Below, piece after piece: positions 6,725 to 11,745 of a stretch of 11,745 nucleotides of DNA. The notes under the pieces are model-generated. The model saw nothing but the letters and a program-made list of their open reading frames with translations. It had not been told where the DNA came from and made no database searches. Positions within the stretch are counted from its first letter, which is position 1. Every line of letters begins with the position of its first letter. The DNA lies in NCBI GenBank assembly GCA_964555675.1, contig CAZKTU010000213.1:1-11745 (forward strand). The letters run 5' to 3'. This DNA is from CAIWXH01 sp964555675 (GTDB taxonomy: Bacteria > Chloroflexota > Chloroflexia > Chloroflexales > Chloroflexaceae). The position numbers and the translations under genes are program-made.

Positions 6725-6753
6725 ATTATACCTTCTGCGTAGGCCCCGGGCAA
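6725..6753 (-). promoter_or_regulatory. Promoter of the PBP gene
   Basis: Minus strand TTGCCC (6753-6748, 4/6), exactly 17 bases, then a perfect TATAAT (6730-6725). The start would be near 6718, giving a leader of about 64 bases. It lies between the kinase-like gene stop (6769) and the PBP ATG, so the PBP and probably the two downstream genes form their own transcription unit. Confidence 0.65.
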
Positions 6754-6768
6754 GGGAGCAAGCGCAGA

Positions 6769-7923
6769 TCAGGCATCCAGAGGCAGGGTGGCGCGCACCG
6801 TGACTCCGCCGCTCTCGCTCTCGAAGACGGCGAGCTGGCCGTCGAGTTCGGCGAGCCTGTAGCGCACCGCGCGCAAAGCGTGGAGGCCGGGCCGCTCGTA
6901 GGTGCCATCGAGCAGGCCGACCCCATCGTCCTGGACGACCAGCGTAACGGCGGCGCTCTCGTAGGCCAGGGTGAGCAGGACACTATGGGCGCGCGCGTGC
7001 TGCTGCACATTCAGCAGGCACTCGTGGGCGATGCGCAGCAAGAGGCTGTGCTGGGCCTGGGTCAGGAGGCGAGGCGAGCCCGTGGAGGTGATGCTCACCG
7101 CCAGATCGCCCTGGCGCGCGACCCCGGCCCCGAGCTGCTCGAGGCTGGCCGTGAGACTCAGGTCCTGGGCGGGGTTCAGGTCGTAGATCACGCGGCGCGA
7201 GAGGTCGGAGCGCTGCTCGGTGGCGGCCCGCATCACCACCAGGGGGCTGGTCGCAGCCAGGTTTGTCGCGCCCGTGCCGACGCCCTCAGAGCGCGGGCGC
7301 TCGAGGGAGCGGAGGGGCGGCTGGGTGCCGGGGGGGGCTTCGTCGGCGCCTGGCAGTTCGGGGGCGGCCAGATCGCCTTGGGCGCCATAAGCTTCGTAGC
7401 CCGGCGAGCCGCTCAGGAGCAGCTGGCCCAGGGCCGCCCAGAGGCCGGCGAAGGCCAGGGGCGTAAGCGGGCGCACGGCCAGGGCGATCTCGCCGAGTTG
7501 GGCGCCGGCATTAAGGATGCTCAGGCCGAACAGGTCGAGGCCAATAAAGATCGCGGCTGCGCTGAGCGCCCCGCGCCAGCCGAAGAGCAGGGCCGGCAGC
7601 ACCAGGGGTGCGAGGGCGTAGGGCAGAAAGGGCAGGTAGGTGCTGCCGCTCAGCCAGAGCACCGCGGCGCTCGCCGCAAGGTCGAGGCCGAGGATGGCGG
7701 GGCGACGCCGGGCCAGGCGCACATAGCCCTGCGAGAGGGCCGTGGCCACCACATTGATCACGCCGATCAGGAGCAGGAGGCCCGCGTCGCGCGGCAGGGT
7801 GGCGACAGGCCGCTCGGGCAGCGTCAGCGCCAGGGCAGCAACGGCCCACGCCAGCCAGCGATAGCTGAAGAAGGCCACGTGATCGCTAATGCGCACGGGC
7901 CGCTGGTCTGCAGATCGCTTCAC
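6769..7923 (-). CDS. Membrane sensor-kinase-like ATPase lacking an evident H-box
   Basis: A 384-residue protein. Residues 20-170 hold about six hydrophobic helices (near 22-38, 46-62, 75-92, 96-113, 117-136, 153-170). A flexible, Pro/Gly-rich linker (172-225) leads to a short helix ending VIYDLNPAQDL (245-255) and a histidine-kinase type ATPase domain: N-box HECLLNVQQHA (300-310), G1 box DDGVGL (332-337) and G2 GLHALRAVRYRLAELDG (346-362) with a final GGVTVRATLPL. The IYDLNP segment matches the end of the second dimerisation helix in NarL/DesK-type kinases (HisKA_3), but the preceding helix with the phosphorylated His (RxxHD) is not found; no His occurs between 16 and 291. No response regulator is adjacent. 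It starts at GTG 7923, with AGGGAG just upstream. It could be a degenerate kinase, a phosphatase or an ATP-binding sensor; autophosphorylation is doubtful. Confidence 0.8.
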   Translation of the reverse strand: MKRSADQRPVRISDHVAFFSYRWLAWAVAALALTLPERPVATLPRDAGLLLLIGVINVVATALSQGYVRLARRRPAILGLDLAASAAVLWLSGSTYLPFLPYALAPLVLPALLFGWRGALSAAAIFIGLDLFGLSILNAGAQLGEIALAVRPLTPLAFAGLWAALGQLLLSGSPGYEAYGAQGDLAAPELPGADEAPPGTQPPLRSLERPRSEGVGTGATNLAATSPLVVMRAATEQRSDLSRRVIYDLNPAQDLSLTASLEQLGAGVARQGDLAVSITSTGSPRLLTQAQHSLLLRIAHECLLNVQQHARAHSVLLTLAYESAAVTLVVQDDGVGLLDGTYERPGLHALRAVRYRLAELDGQLAVFESESGGVTVRATLPLDA

Positions 7924-8015
7924 GCTGCTCCCTTTCGCGGGCGCGACGCCGATGTTGGAGATCTGGGGGGAGACGGTGTCTCGCCTTTGCCTGAGGCGGG
8001 GTCAATCGCCCCTGT

Positions 8016-8044
8016 AGTGTAGCAGAAAGGATGCCCTGCGGCAA
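8016..8044 (-). promoter_or_regulatory. Promoter of the kinase-like gene
   Basis: Minus strand TTGCCG (8044-8039), 17 bases, then TACACT (8021-8016), with TGC immediately before it forming an extended -10. The start would be near 8009 and the leader about 85 bases. It lies directly after the terminator-like hairpin of the upstream gene. Confidence 0.6.
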
Positions 8045-8058
8045 CCATACAAAGGTCG

Positions 8059-8090
8059 AAAACCCGCCGCGCGGCCCCGACCGGCGCGGC
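8059..8090 (-). terminator. Terminator-like hairpin after the polytopic membrane gene
   Basis: Reading the minus strand, GCCGCGC (8090-8084) pairs with GCGCGGC (8072-8066) around an 11-base loop, followed by GGG and then TTTT (8062-8059). The U-run is short and offset by three bases, so it is a modest rho-independent terminator. It lies 22 bases after the stop at 8112 and before the next gene's promoter, which it would insulate. Confidence 0.5.
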
Positions 8091-8111
8091 CCGCGTCCGG
8101 CTTACAGACGG

Positions 8112-8978
8112 CTACTTGAGCGCCCAGGTTACATAGACGATCGCCGCAAACAGACCGCCCCCGAGGAGGCTATACTCGACCAGAATCCGGCGCTGCATGC
8201 GCCCTGCCGCCTGGTGCTGCAGCAGGCTCACAGCGATGTAGAAGATCAGCAGCAGCAGCGTCCCGGCGATCAAGAAGGTTGTCGCCCAGTAGTTGAGCGC
8301 CCAGGTCGCCTCGGCCAGGATCAGGCCCACCAGCACCGAGACGGCGAAGGCGTTGGCCCGCGCAGTGTAGGCCAGCAAGGCGTAGGCCAGCAGGGTCGCC
8401 GCGCCGCCGATCAGGGTCGCCGAGTAGAGGGTGCGGTAGCGCGCAAAATAGACCGCGCTGAATACGCCGAAGGCGAGCAGGTAGCCGATCGCCTGCAGCA
8501 CAAGCTGGGCGCGCTGGCTCACGGCCGGGTTGCGGTCAAGGGCGTAGTGCTGGGCCAGGAGCACAGTCAGCAACGAGCCACCCGCGGCAACCAGGGCCAA
8601 GGCGAAGGCCGCCCCCTCGAGCACATTGCTGAAGAGCCTGAAGAAGGCGAACGAGCCCACCACGCTGAAGGACGGTAGCACCCAGAAGGCGGGCGCCGCC
8701 TCGAGCCGCACCACGCCCAGGTTGAGCGTGGGCAAGCGGCGATTCTGCATCTGAGGGTGCGAGCGGGCCAGGAGATCTGCGCCGGCGCTGGTGATCACCG
8801 TGAGCGAGGCGATCAGAAACCACGAGAGGGTGATGGTCGGCATGTCGCCGCCTAGAACGATCCGTAGCGTATTCGGGTTGCCGTCGATCAGAAAGATCAC
8901 GGCCAGGCCAATCAGGATGACAAAGATCAGCGAGACGATGCGCTCGTAGCGCGGTGCGGGAGAAGTGGCACTTAGCAT
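8112..8978 (-). CDS. Unrecognised polytopic membrane protein
   Basis: I do not recognise this 288-residue protein. It has eight or nine hydrophobic segments, near 13-31, 48-66, 96-113, 118-142, 157-177, 186-203, 208-226, 232-253 and 265-285, with a short cytoplasmic-looking N-terminus (MLSATSPAPRYER). The loop at 68-95 carries HPQMQNRRLPTLNLGVVRLE; another charged turn is QHYALDRNPAVSQRAQ (143-158). No ATPase, transporter signature, catalytic motif or Cys residue is evident. Start ATG 8978 with AGGA eight bases upstream. It is divergent from a MarR regulator across a 222-base gap with a palindrome, so regulator control is a fair inference. A terminator-like hairpin follows, so it is probably monocistronic. 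It may be a small-molecule transporter, an export-related protein or a membrane stress protein; none can be preferred. Confidence 0.75.
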   Translation of the reverse strand: MLSATSPAPRYERIVSLIFVILIGLAVIFLIDGNPNTLRIVLGGDMPTITLSWFLIASLTVITSAGADLLARSHPQMQNRRLPTLNLGVVRLEAAPAFWVLPSFSVVGSFAFFRLFSNVLEGAAFALALVAAGGSLLTVLLAQHYALDRNPAVSQRAQLVLQAIGYLLAFGVFSAVYFARYRTLYSATLIGGAATLLAYALLAYTARANAFAVSVLVGLILAEATWALNYWATTFLIAGTLLLLIFYIAVSLLQHQAAGRMQRRILVEYSLLGGGLFAAIVYVTWALK

Positions 8979-9003
8979 TGGTTCAGTCCTGAAGCTGAAA
9001 GTT

Positions 9004-9024
9004 ATGCACAGATTTTCTGTGCAT
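9004..9024. promoter_or_regulatory. Perfect 9+9 palindrome, candidate MarR operator
   Basis: ATGCACAGA (9004-9012), TTT, TCTGTGCAT (9016-9024) is a perfect inverted repeat of 9-bp arms. Its size and position in the divergent promoter region fit a winged-helix dimer site, most simply that of the adjacent MarR protein (inference). It lies 26 bases upstream of the membrane gene ATG and about 15 bases upstream of the regulator's -35. Possible -10 elements for the membrane gene on the minus strand are TATAGG (9032-9027), placing the palindrome over the start site, and TATAAT (9089-9084); both lack a good -35. Confidence 0.6.
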
Positions 9025-9039
9025 TTCCTATACTCGTGG

Positions 9040-9068
9040 TTGACATTAGACGATTGCTATGCTATATT
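9040..9068 (+). promoter_or_regulatory. Strong promoter of the MarR gene
   Basis: A perfect TTGACA (9040-9045), exactly 17 bases, then TATATT (9063-9068, 5/6) preceded by TGC as an extended -10. This is the best promoter in the window. The start would be near 9075, leaving a leader of about 125 bases before the ATG at 9201. Confidence 0.75.
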
Positions 9069-9102
9069 TTGAAGTGTAAAGGAATTATATTGTAGTTTGG
9101 AT

Positions 9103-9128
9103 CTGAAGCCGAGCGGAGTTCGGCTCAG
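9103..9128 (+). promoter_or_regulatory. Leader hairpin of the MarR gene
   Basis: AGCCGA (9107-9112) and TCGGCT (9120-9125) pair, extended outward across a one-base bulge by CTG (9103-9105) and CAG (9126-9128). Two further inner pairs, one of them G-U, leave a three-base loop. It falls about 28-53 bases into the predicted leader. No U-tract follows, so it is more likely an RNA-stability or regulatory structure than a terminator; it may also be chance. Confidence 0.35.
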
Positions 9129-9200
9129 TACCTCAGACGCACGAGATGCGCGCGGCCGCAGCTCCGCCCACTGCGCGCCTACACGTCAGGACTACGCGCC

Positions 9201-9686
9201 ATGAGTGTACAACCCGACACCCCCCCGACCGAACAGGCCAGCCCCGAGCTCGAAGCGTACGCCCTGCTTCGCCAGATCAACTCGATGATGGACACGTATA
9301 ACCGCTACGACCTCCGTAGCGAGGATATCACGGTCCCGCAATTCATGATCCTCAACTACGCCACCCCCGAGGGCGTACCGTTGAGCGAGATCAGCGTCAG
9401 GATGCTCTGCGACAACAGCAACCTCACGGGCATCGTCGATCGGCTGATCAGCAAGGGCTATGTCGAGCGCCGCCCCGACCCTCAGGACCGCCGCGTCAGT
9501 CTGATCTGCCTCACGGGCGCCGGCGCCGAGAAGTTGCGCCGCATCAAGCCGCGTCACCATGCCCGGGTCAGCCGGCGCATGCGCACCCTCTCTCACGACC
9601 AGGTCTACGAGCTGCGCAACCTGCTCCAGCAACTCTTCGAGGGCCTGCAGGTCACCACCCCCGAGGAAGAGTCGCGCGGCGACTGA
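9201..9686 (+). CDS. MarR-family transcriptional regulator
   Basis: A 161-residue winged-helix regulator that should bind DNA as a dimer. The N-terminal helix (15-38) and the C-terminal helices (107-128, 131-149) form the dimer interface. The DNA-binding part runs TVPQFMILNYA (44-54), LSEISVRMLCDNSNLTGIVDRLISKGYVERR (61-91) with the recognition helix around 70-84, and the wing RRPDPQDRRVSLICLT (90-105), whose DxRDRR-like turn is typical of MarR proteins. The length is normal. Cys70 lies at the start of the recognition helix and Cys103 in the wing, which could be redox-sensitive, though nothing proves this. Start ATG 9201 with AGGA nine bases upstream. The divergent neighbour is a polytopic membrane protein, the classic arrangement for a MarR target, with a palindrome between them. 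The ligand is unknown. Confidence 0.93.
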   Translation: MSVQPDTPPTEQASPELEAYALLRQINSMMDTYNRYDLRSEDITVPQFMILNYATPEGVPLSEISVRMLCDNSNLTGIVDRLISKGYVERRPDPQDRRVSLICLTGAGAEKLRRIKPRHHARVSRRMRTLSHDQVYELRNLLQQLFEGLQVTTPEEESRGD

Positions 9687-9707
9687 GCCGACCCCCACGC
9701 GTTTGAT

Positions 9708-9752
9708 GAAGGGCCAGTGACCGTGCGCCAGAGCGCCAGTCACTGGCCCTTC
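9708..9752. terminator. Long hairpin between convergent genes, probable bidirectional terminator
   Basis: Perfect 14-bp arms GAAGGGCCAGTGAC (9708-9721) and its complement (9739-9752) enclose a second 4-bp GCGC stem (9725-9728 with 9733-9736) with the loop CAGA. It sits between the stop of the MarR gene (9686) and the stop of the DUF6624-like gene (9793), which converge. There is no U-run on either side, so intrinsic termination is not certain; it may act with Rho or protect 3' ends. Confidence 0.6.
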
Positions 9753-9792
9753 GCCATTAGGCGTAGCTGCCGCAAGCGCCCGCAGCGCGCAC

Positions 9793-10290
9793 CTAGCTCC
9801 CCTCCTGGCGCTGCAGCTGCTCGGCGCGCTGACGCTGCACATAGAGGGGCGGCACGGCGAAGAAGGCCCGCTCGAGGTCGCTCACCGCGGGCTCGACCGC
9901 GCCCAGGGACCAGCGGCCATTCTGCTTGATGATCTGAGTGCCGAAGCGCTGCGGCTTGCCGCCCGCCACCAGCCAGCGATCCCAGGCCATCGCCCGTAAG
10001 GTCCAGCCCCGCGCCTCGCCCAGCTCGGTCGCGCGCCGCGCGAACATGCGGGCCAGGCTGTAGTGGGCCTGCGTCTCGCCGCAGAGCATCACCCAGGCGG
10101 CGTGAAAGTTGTCGCGCGCATCCTCGATAGCGCCCGCAGCATACAGATCGATCACGCGCTGGCAGCGCCGACGCGCGCCAACGGGGTCGGCCGTGCCCGC
10201 CTGGGCCTCGAGTGTCTCGCGCGCGAGCCGCTCGAGCTCTTCCCCGGGCTCCTCGCTCTGGGGCAGCAGAGGCTCTCGATCGTCATCCAT
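9793..10290 (-). CDS. DUF6624-like protein of unknown function
   Basis: A 165-residue soluble protein. The core resembles DUF6624: FHAAWVMLCGETQAHYSLARMFARRATELGEARG (62-95), then RAMAWDRWLVAGGKPQRFGTQ (99-119), a short segment with a Trp (WSLGAVEPAVSDLERA) and VPPL (146-149), ending in a Gln/Arg-rich tail. The family is found in many bacteria and has no established biochemical role; helical, TPR-like packing is plausible. The first 60 residues are acidic and helical (MDDDREPLLPQSEEPGEELERL) and lie outside the core. Start ATG 10290 with GGAGG five bases upstream. It has its own extended -10 promoter, 81 bases after the zinc-ribbon gene on the same strand, and it ends opposite the MarR gene. 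The DUF number is given from memory of the motif pattern. Confidence 0.75.
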   Translation of the reverse strand: MDDDREPLLPQSEEPGEELERLARETLEAQAGTADPVGARRRCQRVIDLYAAGAIEDARDNFHAAWVMLCGETQAHYSLARMFARRATELGEARGWTLRAMAWDRWLVAGGKPQRFGTQIIKQNGRWSLGAVEPAVSDLERAFFAVPPLYVQRQRAEQLQRQEGS

Positions 10291-10340
10291 CCCGGCCTCC
10301 CGGTGCTGAGGGCGAGCCGCGCGGCATCGCCCGCGCCGTC

Positions 10341-10349
10341 AGTGTACCA
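10341..10349 (-). promoter_or_regulatory. Candidate extended -10 promoter of the DUF6624-like gene
   Basis: Minus strand TGG-TACACT (10349-10341), an extended -10 nearly identical to that of the kinase-like gene. The -35 position at 17 bases reads TGGCCC (3/6). The start would be near 10334, about 44 bases before the ATG. Confidence 0.5.
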
Positions 10350-10371
10350 CAGGGCGGGCGGGCGGGCCACT

Positions 10372-10938
10372 TCAGACACGGGGGCCCTGGCGCCCCCGCC
10401 GGCCCTGGCGCAGCCCCCCGCGACCGCCCATGGCATTGCGCTCGGCGCAGGCGCGGCAGATGGCCCGATAGCTGTAGGCGCCCCGCCGGCCCGAGCGGGC
10501 GACCGAGAGCCGGCGGCCGGTGCGCCCACAGGCCCGACAGACGCCCCGCGAGCGCAGATGCTCGCCGTAGCGGGCGGGCCAGTCATAGTGGTCGAGCAGC
10601 AGGTGCAGGCCCACGCCGAGGGCCAGGGGGCGCAGCCAAGGGTGGCCGGCGGCCGCGAGCCAGCCGGTCGGCAACAGCAGCAGCGGCTCGTGCAGCCACG
10701 AGCGCAACGAGCCGTAGCGGGGCCGATTGTCGCCCGCCCCGGCGACCTTATGGCGGTAGCGGTCGTAGCGCACGGCCCCGAACAGGCTCCAGTCGCCTGT
10801 CTGCAGCGCGTAGAGCACCACATGATCGACATCGATCAGCGTCCCGGCGGCCACGAGGGCCGCGACGGGCACAGGCCGAGGCCCATAGATGGCCAGGCCC
10901 GCCGCGAGCGAGCTGAGCAGATGGGTACGAAAGCGCAT
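10372..10938 (-). CDS. Membrane metal-dependent hydrolase-like protein with C-terminal zinc ribbon
   Basis: A 188-residue protein. The N-terminal part resembles the YdjM/DUF457 group of membrane-bound, metal-dependent hydrolase-like proteins: TH-LLSSLAAGLAIY with His6, TLIDVDHVV (33-41) with Asp36, Asp38 and His39, WLHEPLLLLP (81-90) with His83, and GLHLLLDHYDW (110-120) with His112, Asp116 and His117; these would form the metal site near the membrane. Hydrophobic stretches lie at about 7-32 and 85-116. After 130 comes a zinc-ribbon-like unit CRAC (134-137) and CRAC (161-164), spaced 23 residues apart, and then a Gly/Arg-rich basic tail (171-188). The ribbon and RG tail are not usual for this family, and could bind nucleic acid or a partner. 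It starts at ATG 10938, six bases after the HEAT gene stop, with no good Shine-Dalgarno, so translation is probably coupled to it. Confidence 0.7.
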   Translation of the reverse strand: MRFRTHLLSSLAAGLAIYGPRPVPVAALVAAGTLIDVDHVVLYALQTGDWSLFGAVRYDRYRHKVAGAGDNRPRYGSLRSWLHEPLLLLPTGWLAAAGHPWLRPLALGVGLHLLLDHYDWPARYGEHLRSRGVCRACGRTGRRLSVARSGRRGAYSYRAICRACAERNAMGGRGGLRQGRRGRQGPRV

Positions 10939-10944
10939 CGCCGG

Positions 10945-11688
10945 CTATTCGTCGTCGATCTGGTCCTCGGGCGCCCGCAGGTGCGGGCCGTGGTGGTCGT
11001 AGCGTTCGCCGAGGGGGTGGCTGACACAGGTCAGATCCTTGCGCCCGCCGCCGAGGAGGAACTGGCGAGCCGCCGCCGCCGGGGCCTGCTCCTTATCGAC
11101 CCGCCCCGTCCTGTAGGCGGCCATGACCGCCTGGTAGCTCTGGGCGTCGCCCAGCTCGGAGAGCAGGGTGACCACGCCGGTGGCGACCGGGAGGGGCTGC
11201 TCCAGGGCGAGGCGACGCCGGGCCTCGGCGATCACCGCCTCGCGCACTTCGGGGGCGTAGGAGGCCACGAAGGCCAGGCCGCCGATTGCGGCGGCCCTGG
11301 TCAGCTCGGGGTTGGCCTCGTCATCGGCATACGCCCAGAGGATGGCGACGGCCGGCTCGCCCACGCGCCCGATAATCTGCAGCACCTCGGTGGCATAGAG
11401 CCGGGCGGGCACATCCTCATCGCCATAGATCGGGACGGGCAGGGCCCCCAGCAGCGGGGCGATCATCTCGGCGTCGGGCAGCTCGCCGAGCAGGCGCAGA
11501 GCGTGGAGCGGCCCGAGAGAGGCGGGCAGCTCGCTATGGAGGGCATCGATCTGCGTGGCCAGCCCAAGCAGCTCGGCGCGGGCGGCGGGGCCGTGCTCGA
11601 CAATGCGCTGCACGAGGCGATCATCAGGGCGCAGGCCGACGCGGCTCAGCTGCCGCACCAGGTCGGCGACGGGCGTATCAACAGGCAT
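10945..11688 (-). CDS. HEAT-repeat protein
   Basis: A 247-residue soluble alpha-helical protein with at least four HEAT-like helical pairs: LHALRLLGELPDAEMIAPLL (61-80), YATEVLQIIGRVGEPAVAIL (98-117), RAAAIGGLAFVASYAPEVRE (131-150) and ATGVVTLLSELGDAQSYQAV (169-188). Each has the LGxLxxxE/D turn followed by a second helix. Such solenoids are protein-interaction scaffolds; no enzyme motif is seen. The tail at 218-247 departs from the repeat and holds Cys221, His224, His232 and His233 before an acidic end, which might bind a metal. Start ATG 11688 with a strong GGAGGAG close upstream. The stop is six bases before the zinc-ribbon hydrolase-like gene, so the two probably share one transcript and perhaps one task. 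Confidence 0.8.
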   Translation of the reverse strand: MPVDTPVADLVRQLSRVGLRPDDRLVQRIVEHGPAARAELLGLATQIDALHSELPASLGPLHALRLLGELPDAEMIAPLLGALPVPIYGDEDVPARLYATEVLQIIGRVGEPAVAILWAYADDEANPELTRAAAIGGLAFVASYAPEVREAVIAEARRRLALEQPLPVATGVVTLLSELGDAQSYQAVMAAYRTGRVDKEQAPAAAARQFLLGGGRKDLTCVSHPLGERYDHHGPHLRAPEDQIDDE

Positions 11689-11708
11689 AACTCCTCCAGG
11701 CAGAAGGC

Positions 11709-11724
11709 GGCGCCCTGAGGCGCC
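11709..11724 (-). promoter_or_regulatory. Small leader hairpin of the HEAT gene
   Basis: GGCGCC-CTGA-GGCGCC, a 6-bp stem with a tetraloop, lies between the predicted promoter and the Shine-Dalgarno of the HEAT gene. In such GC-rich DNA it may be incidental. Confidence 0.25.
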
Positions 11725-11736
11725 CGGCTGCGGGCC

Positions 11737-11745
11737 ATGATACCA
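11737..11745 (-). promoter_or_regulatory. Candidate extended -10 promoter of the HEAT/hydrolase pair
   Basis: Minus strand TGG-TATCAT (11745-11737), a 5/6 hexamer with TGN. The -35 lies outside the window. The start would be near 11730, about 42 bases before the ATG at 11688. Confidence 0.45.

Noticed and set aside
9002..9010. TTATGCACA matches the DnaA-box consensus TTATNCACA inside the AT-rich gap, suggesting a replication origin.
   Set aside because: It is a single box and overlaps the palindrome arm; I see no cluster of boxes, no dnaA or dnaN gene and no repeat array. A chance match is simpler.
10063..11718. A 551-codon plus-strand open frame across the right end.
   Set aside because: It is antisense to three minus-strand genes with ribosome-binding sites and recognisable folds; its translation is compositionally biased and motif-free.
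1..11745. A defence island, prophage, CRISPR array or mobile element as the hidden system.
   Set aside because: No nuclease, methylase, integrase, transposase, Cas gene, direct-repeat array or target-site duplication was found; the genes look like ordinary chromosomal functions.

Overview
This is an 11.7 kb, very GC-rich chromosomal window with twelve protein genes and no RNA genes, insertion sequences, CRISPR arrays or phage genes that I can see. Protein styles (an Rv3369-type PPOX protein, a Pro-rich lipoprotein S41 peptidase, an orphan ATP-grasp, a DUF6624-type protein) and codon use suggest a high-GC member of the Chloroflexota. That placement is inference: no ribosomal or other phylogenetic marker lies in the window. 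Base composition is uniform except for one AT-rich intergenic patch near 9000-9100, so there is little sign of recent transfer.

Layout. 14-436 (-) is a PPOX/F420-type flavin-fold enzyme, divergent from 543-1499 (+), an orphan ATP-grasp ligase; their predicted -10 elements overlap on opposite strands. 1508-2266 (-) is a sirtuin with its own promoter. A minus-strand cell-envelope run follows, in transcription order: a class B penicillin-binding protein (4924-6654), an S41/PDZ lipoprotein peptidase-like protein (3426-4829), and a membrane-fused sulfite-oxidase-fold molybdoprotein (2368-3426) whose GTG start overlaps the peptidase stop by one base. Upstream of these, 6769-7923 (-) is a membrane histidine-kinase-like protein that lacks a recognisable phospho-accepting H-box.

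8112-8978 (-) is an unrecognised polytopic membrane protein. It is divergent from 9201-9686 (+), a MarR-family regulator. The 222-base gap between them holds a near-consensus promoter, a perfect 9+9 palindrome and a leader hairpin, which looks like a regulator-target pair. A 14-bp perfect inverted repeat separates the regulator from 9793-10290 (-), a DUF6624-like protein. The right edge (10372-11688, -) carries a HEAT-repeat protein and a six-base-spaced membrane hydrolase-like protein with a C-terminal zinc ribbon.

Regulation. Several promoters share a look: an extended -10 of the form TGN-TAYAMT or close to it, and -35 boxes TTGACA or TTGCSS at exactly 17 bases. I do not see a complete new defence or metabolic system. 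The best leads are the MarR/membrane-protein pair, the H-box-less kinase, the S41 protein with Asn in place of the catalytic Lys, the one-piece membrane molybdoenzyme, and the zinc-ribbon membrane hydrolase.
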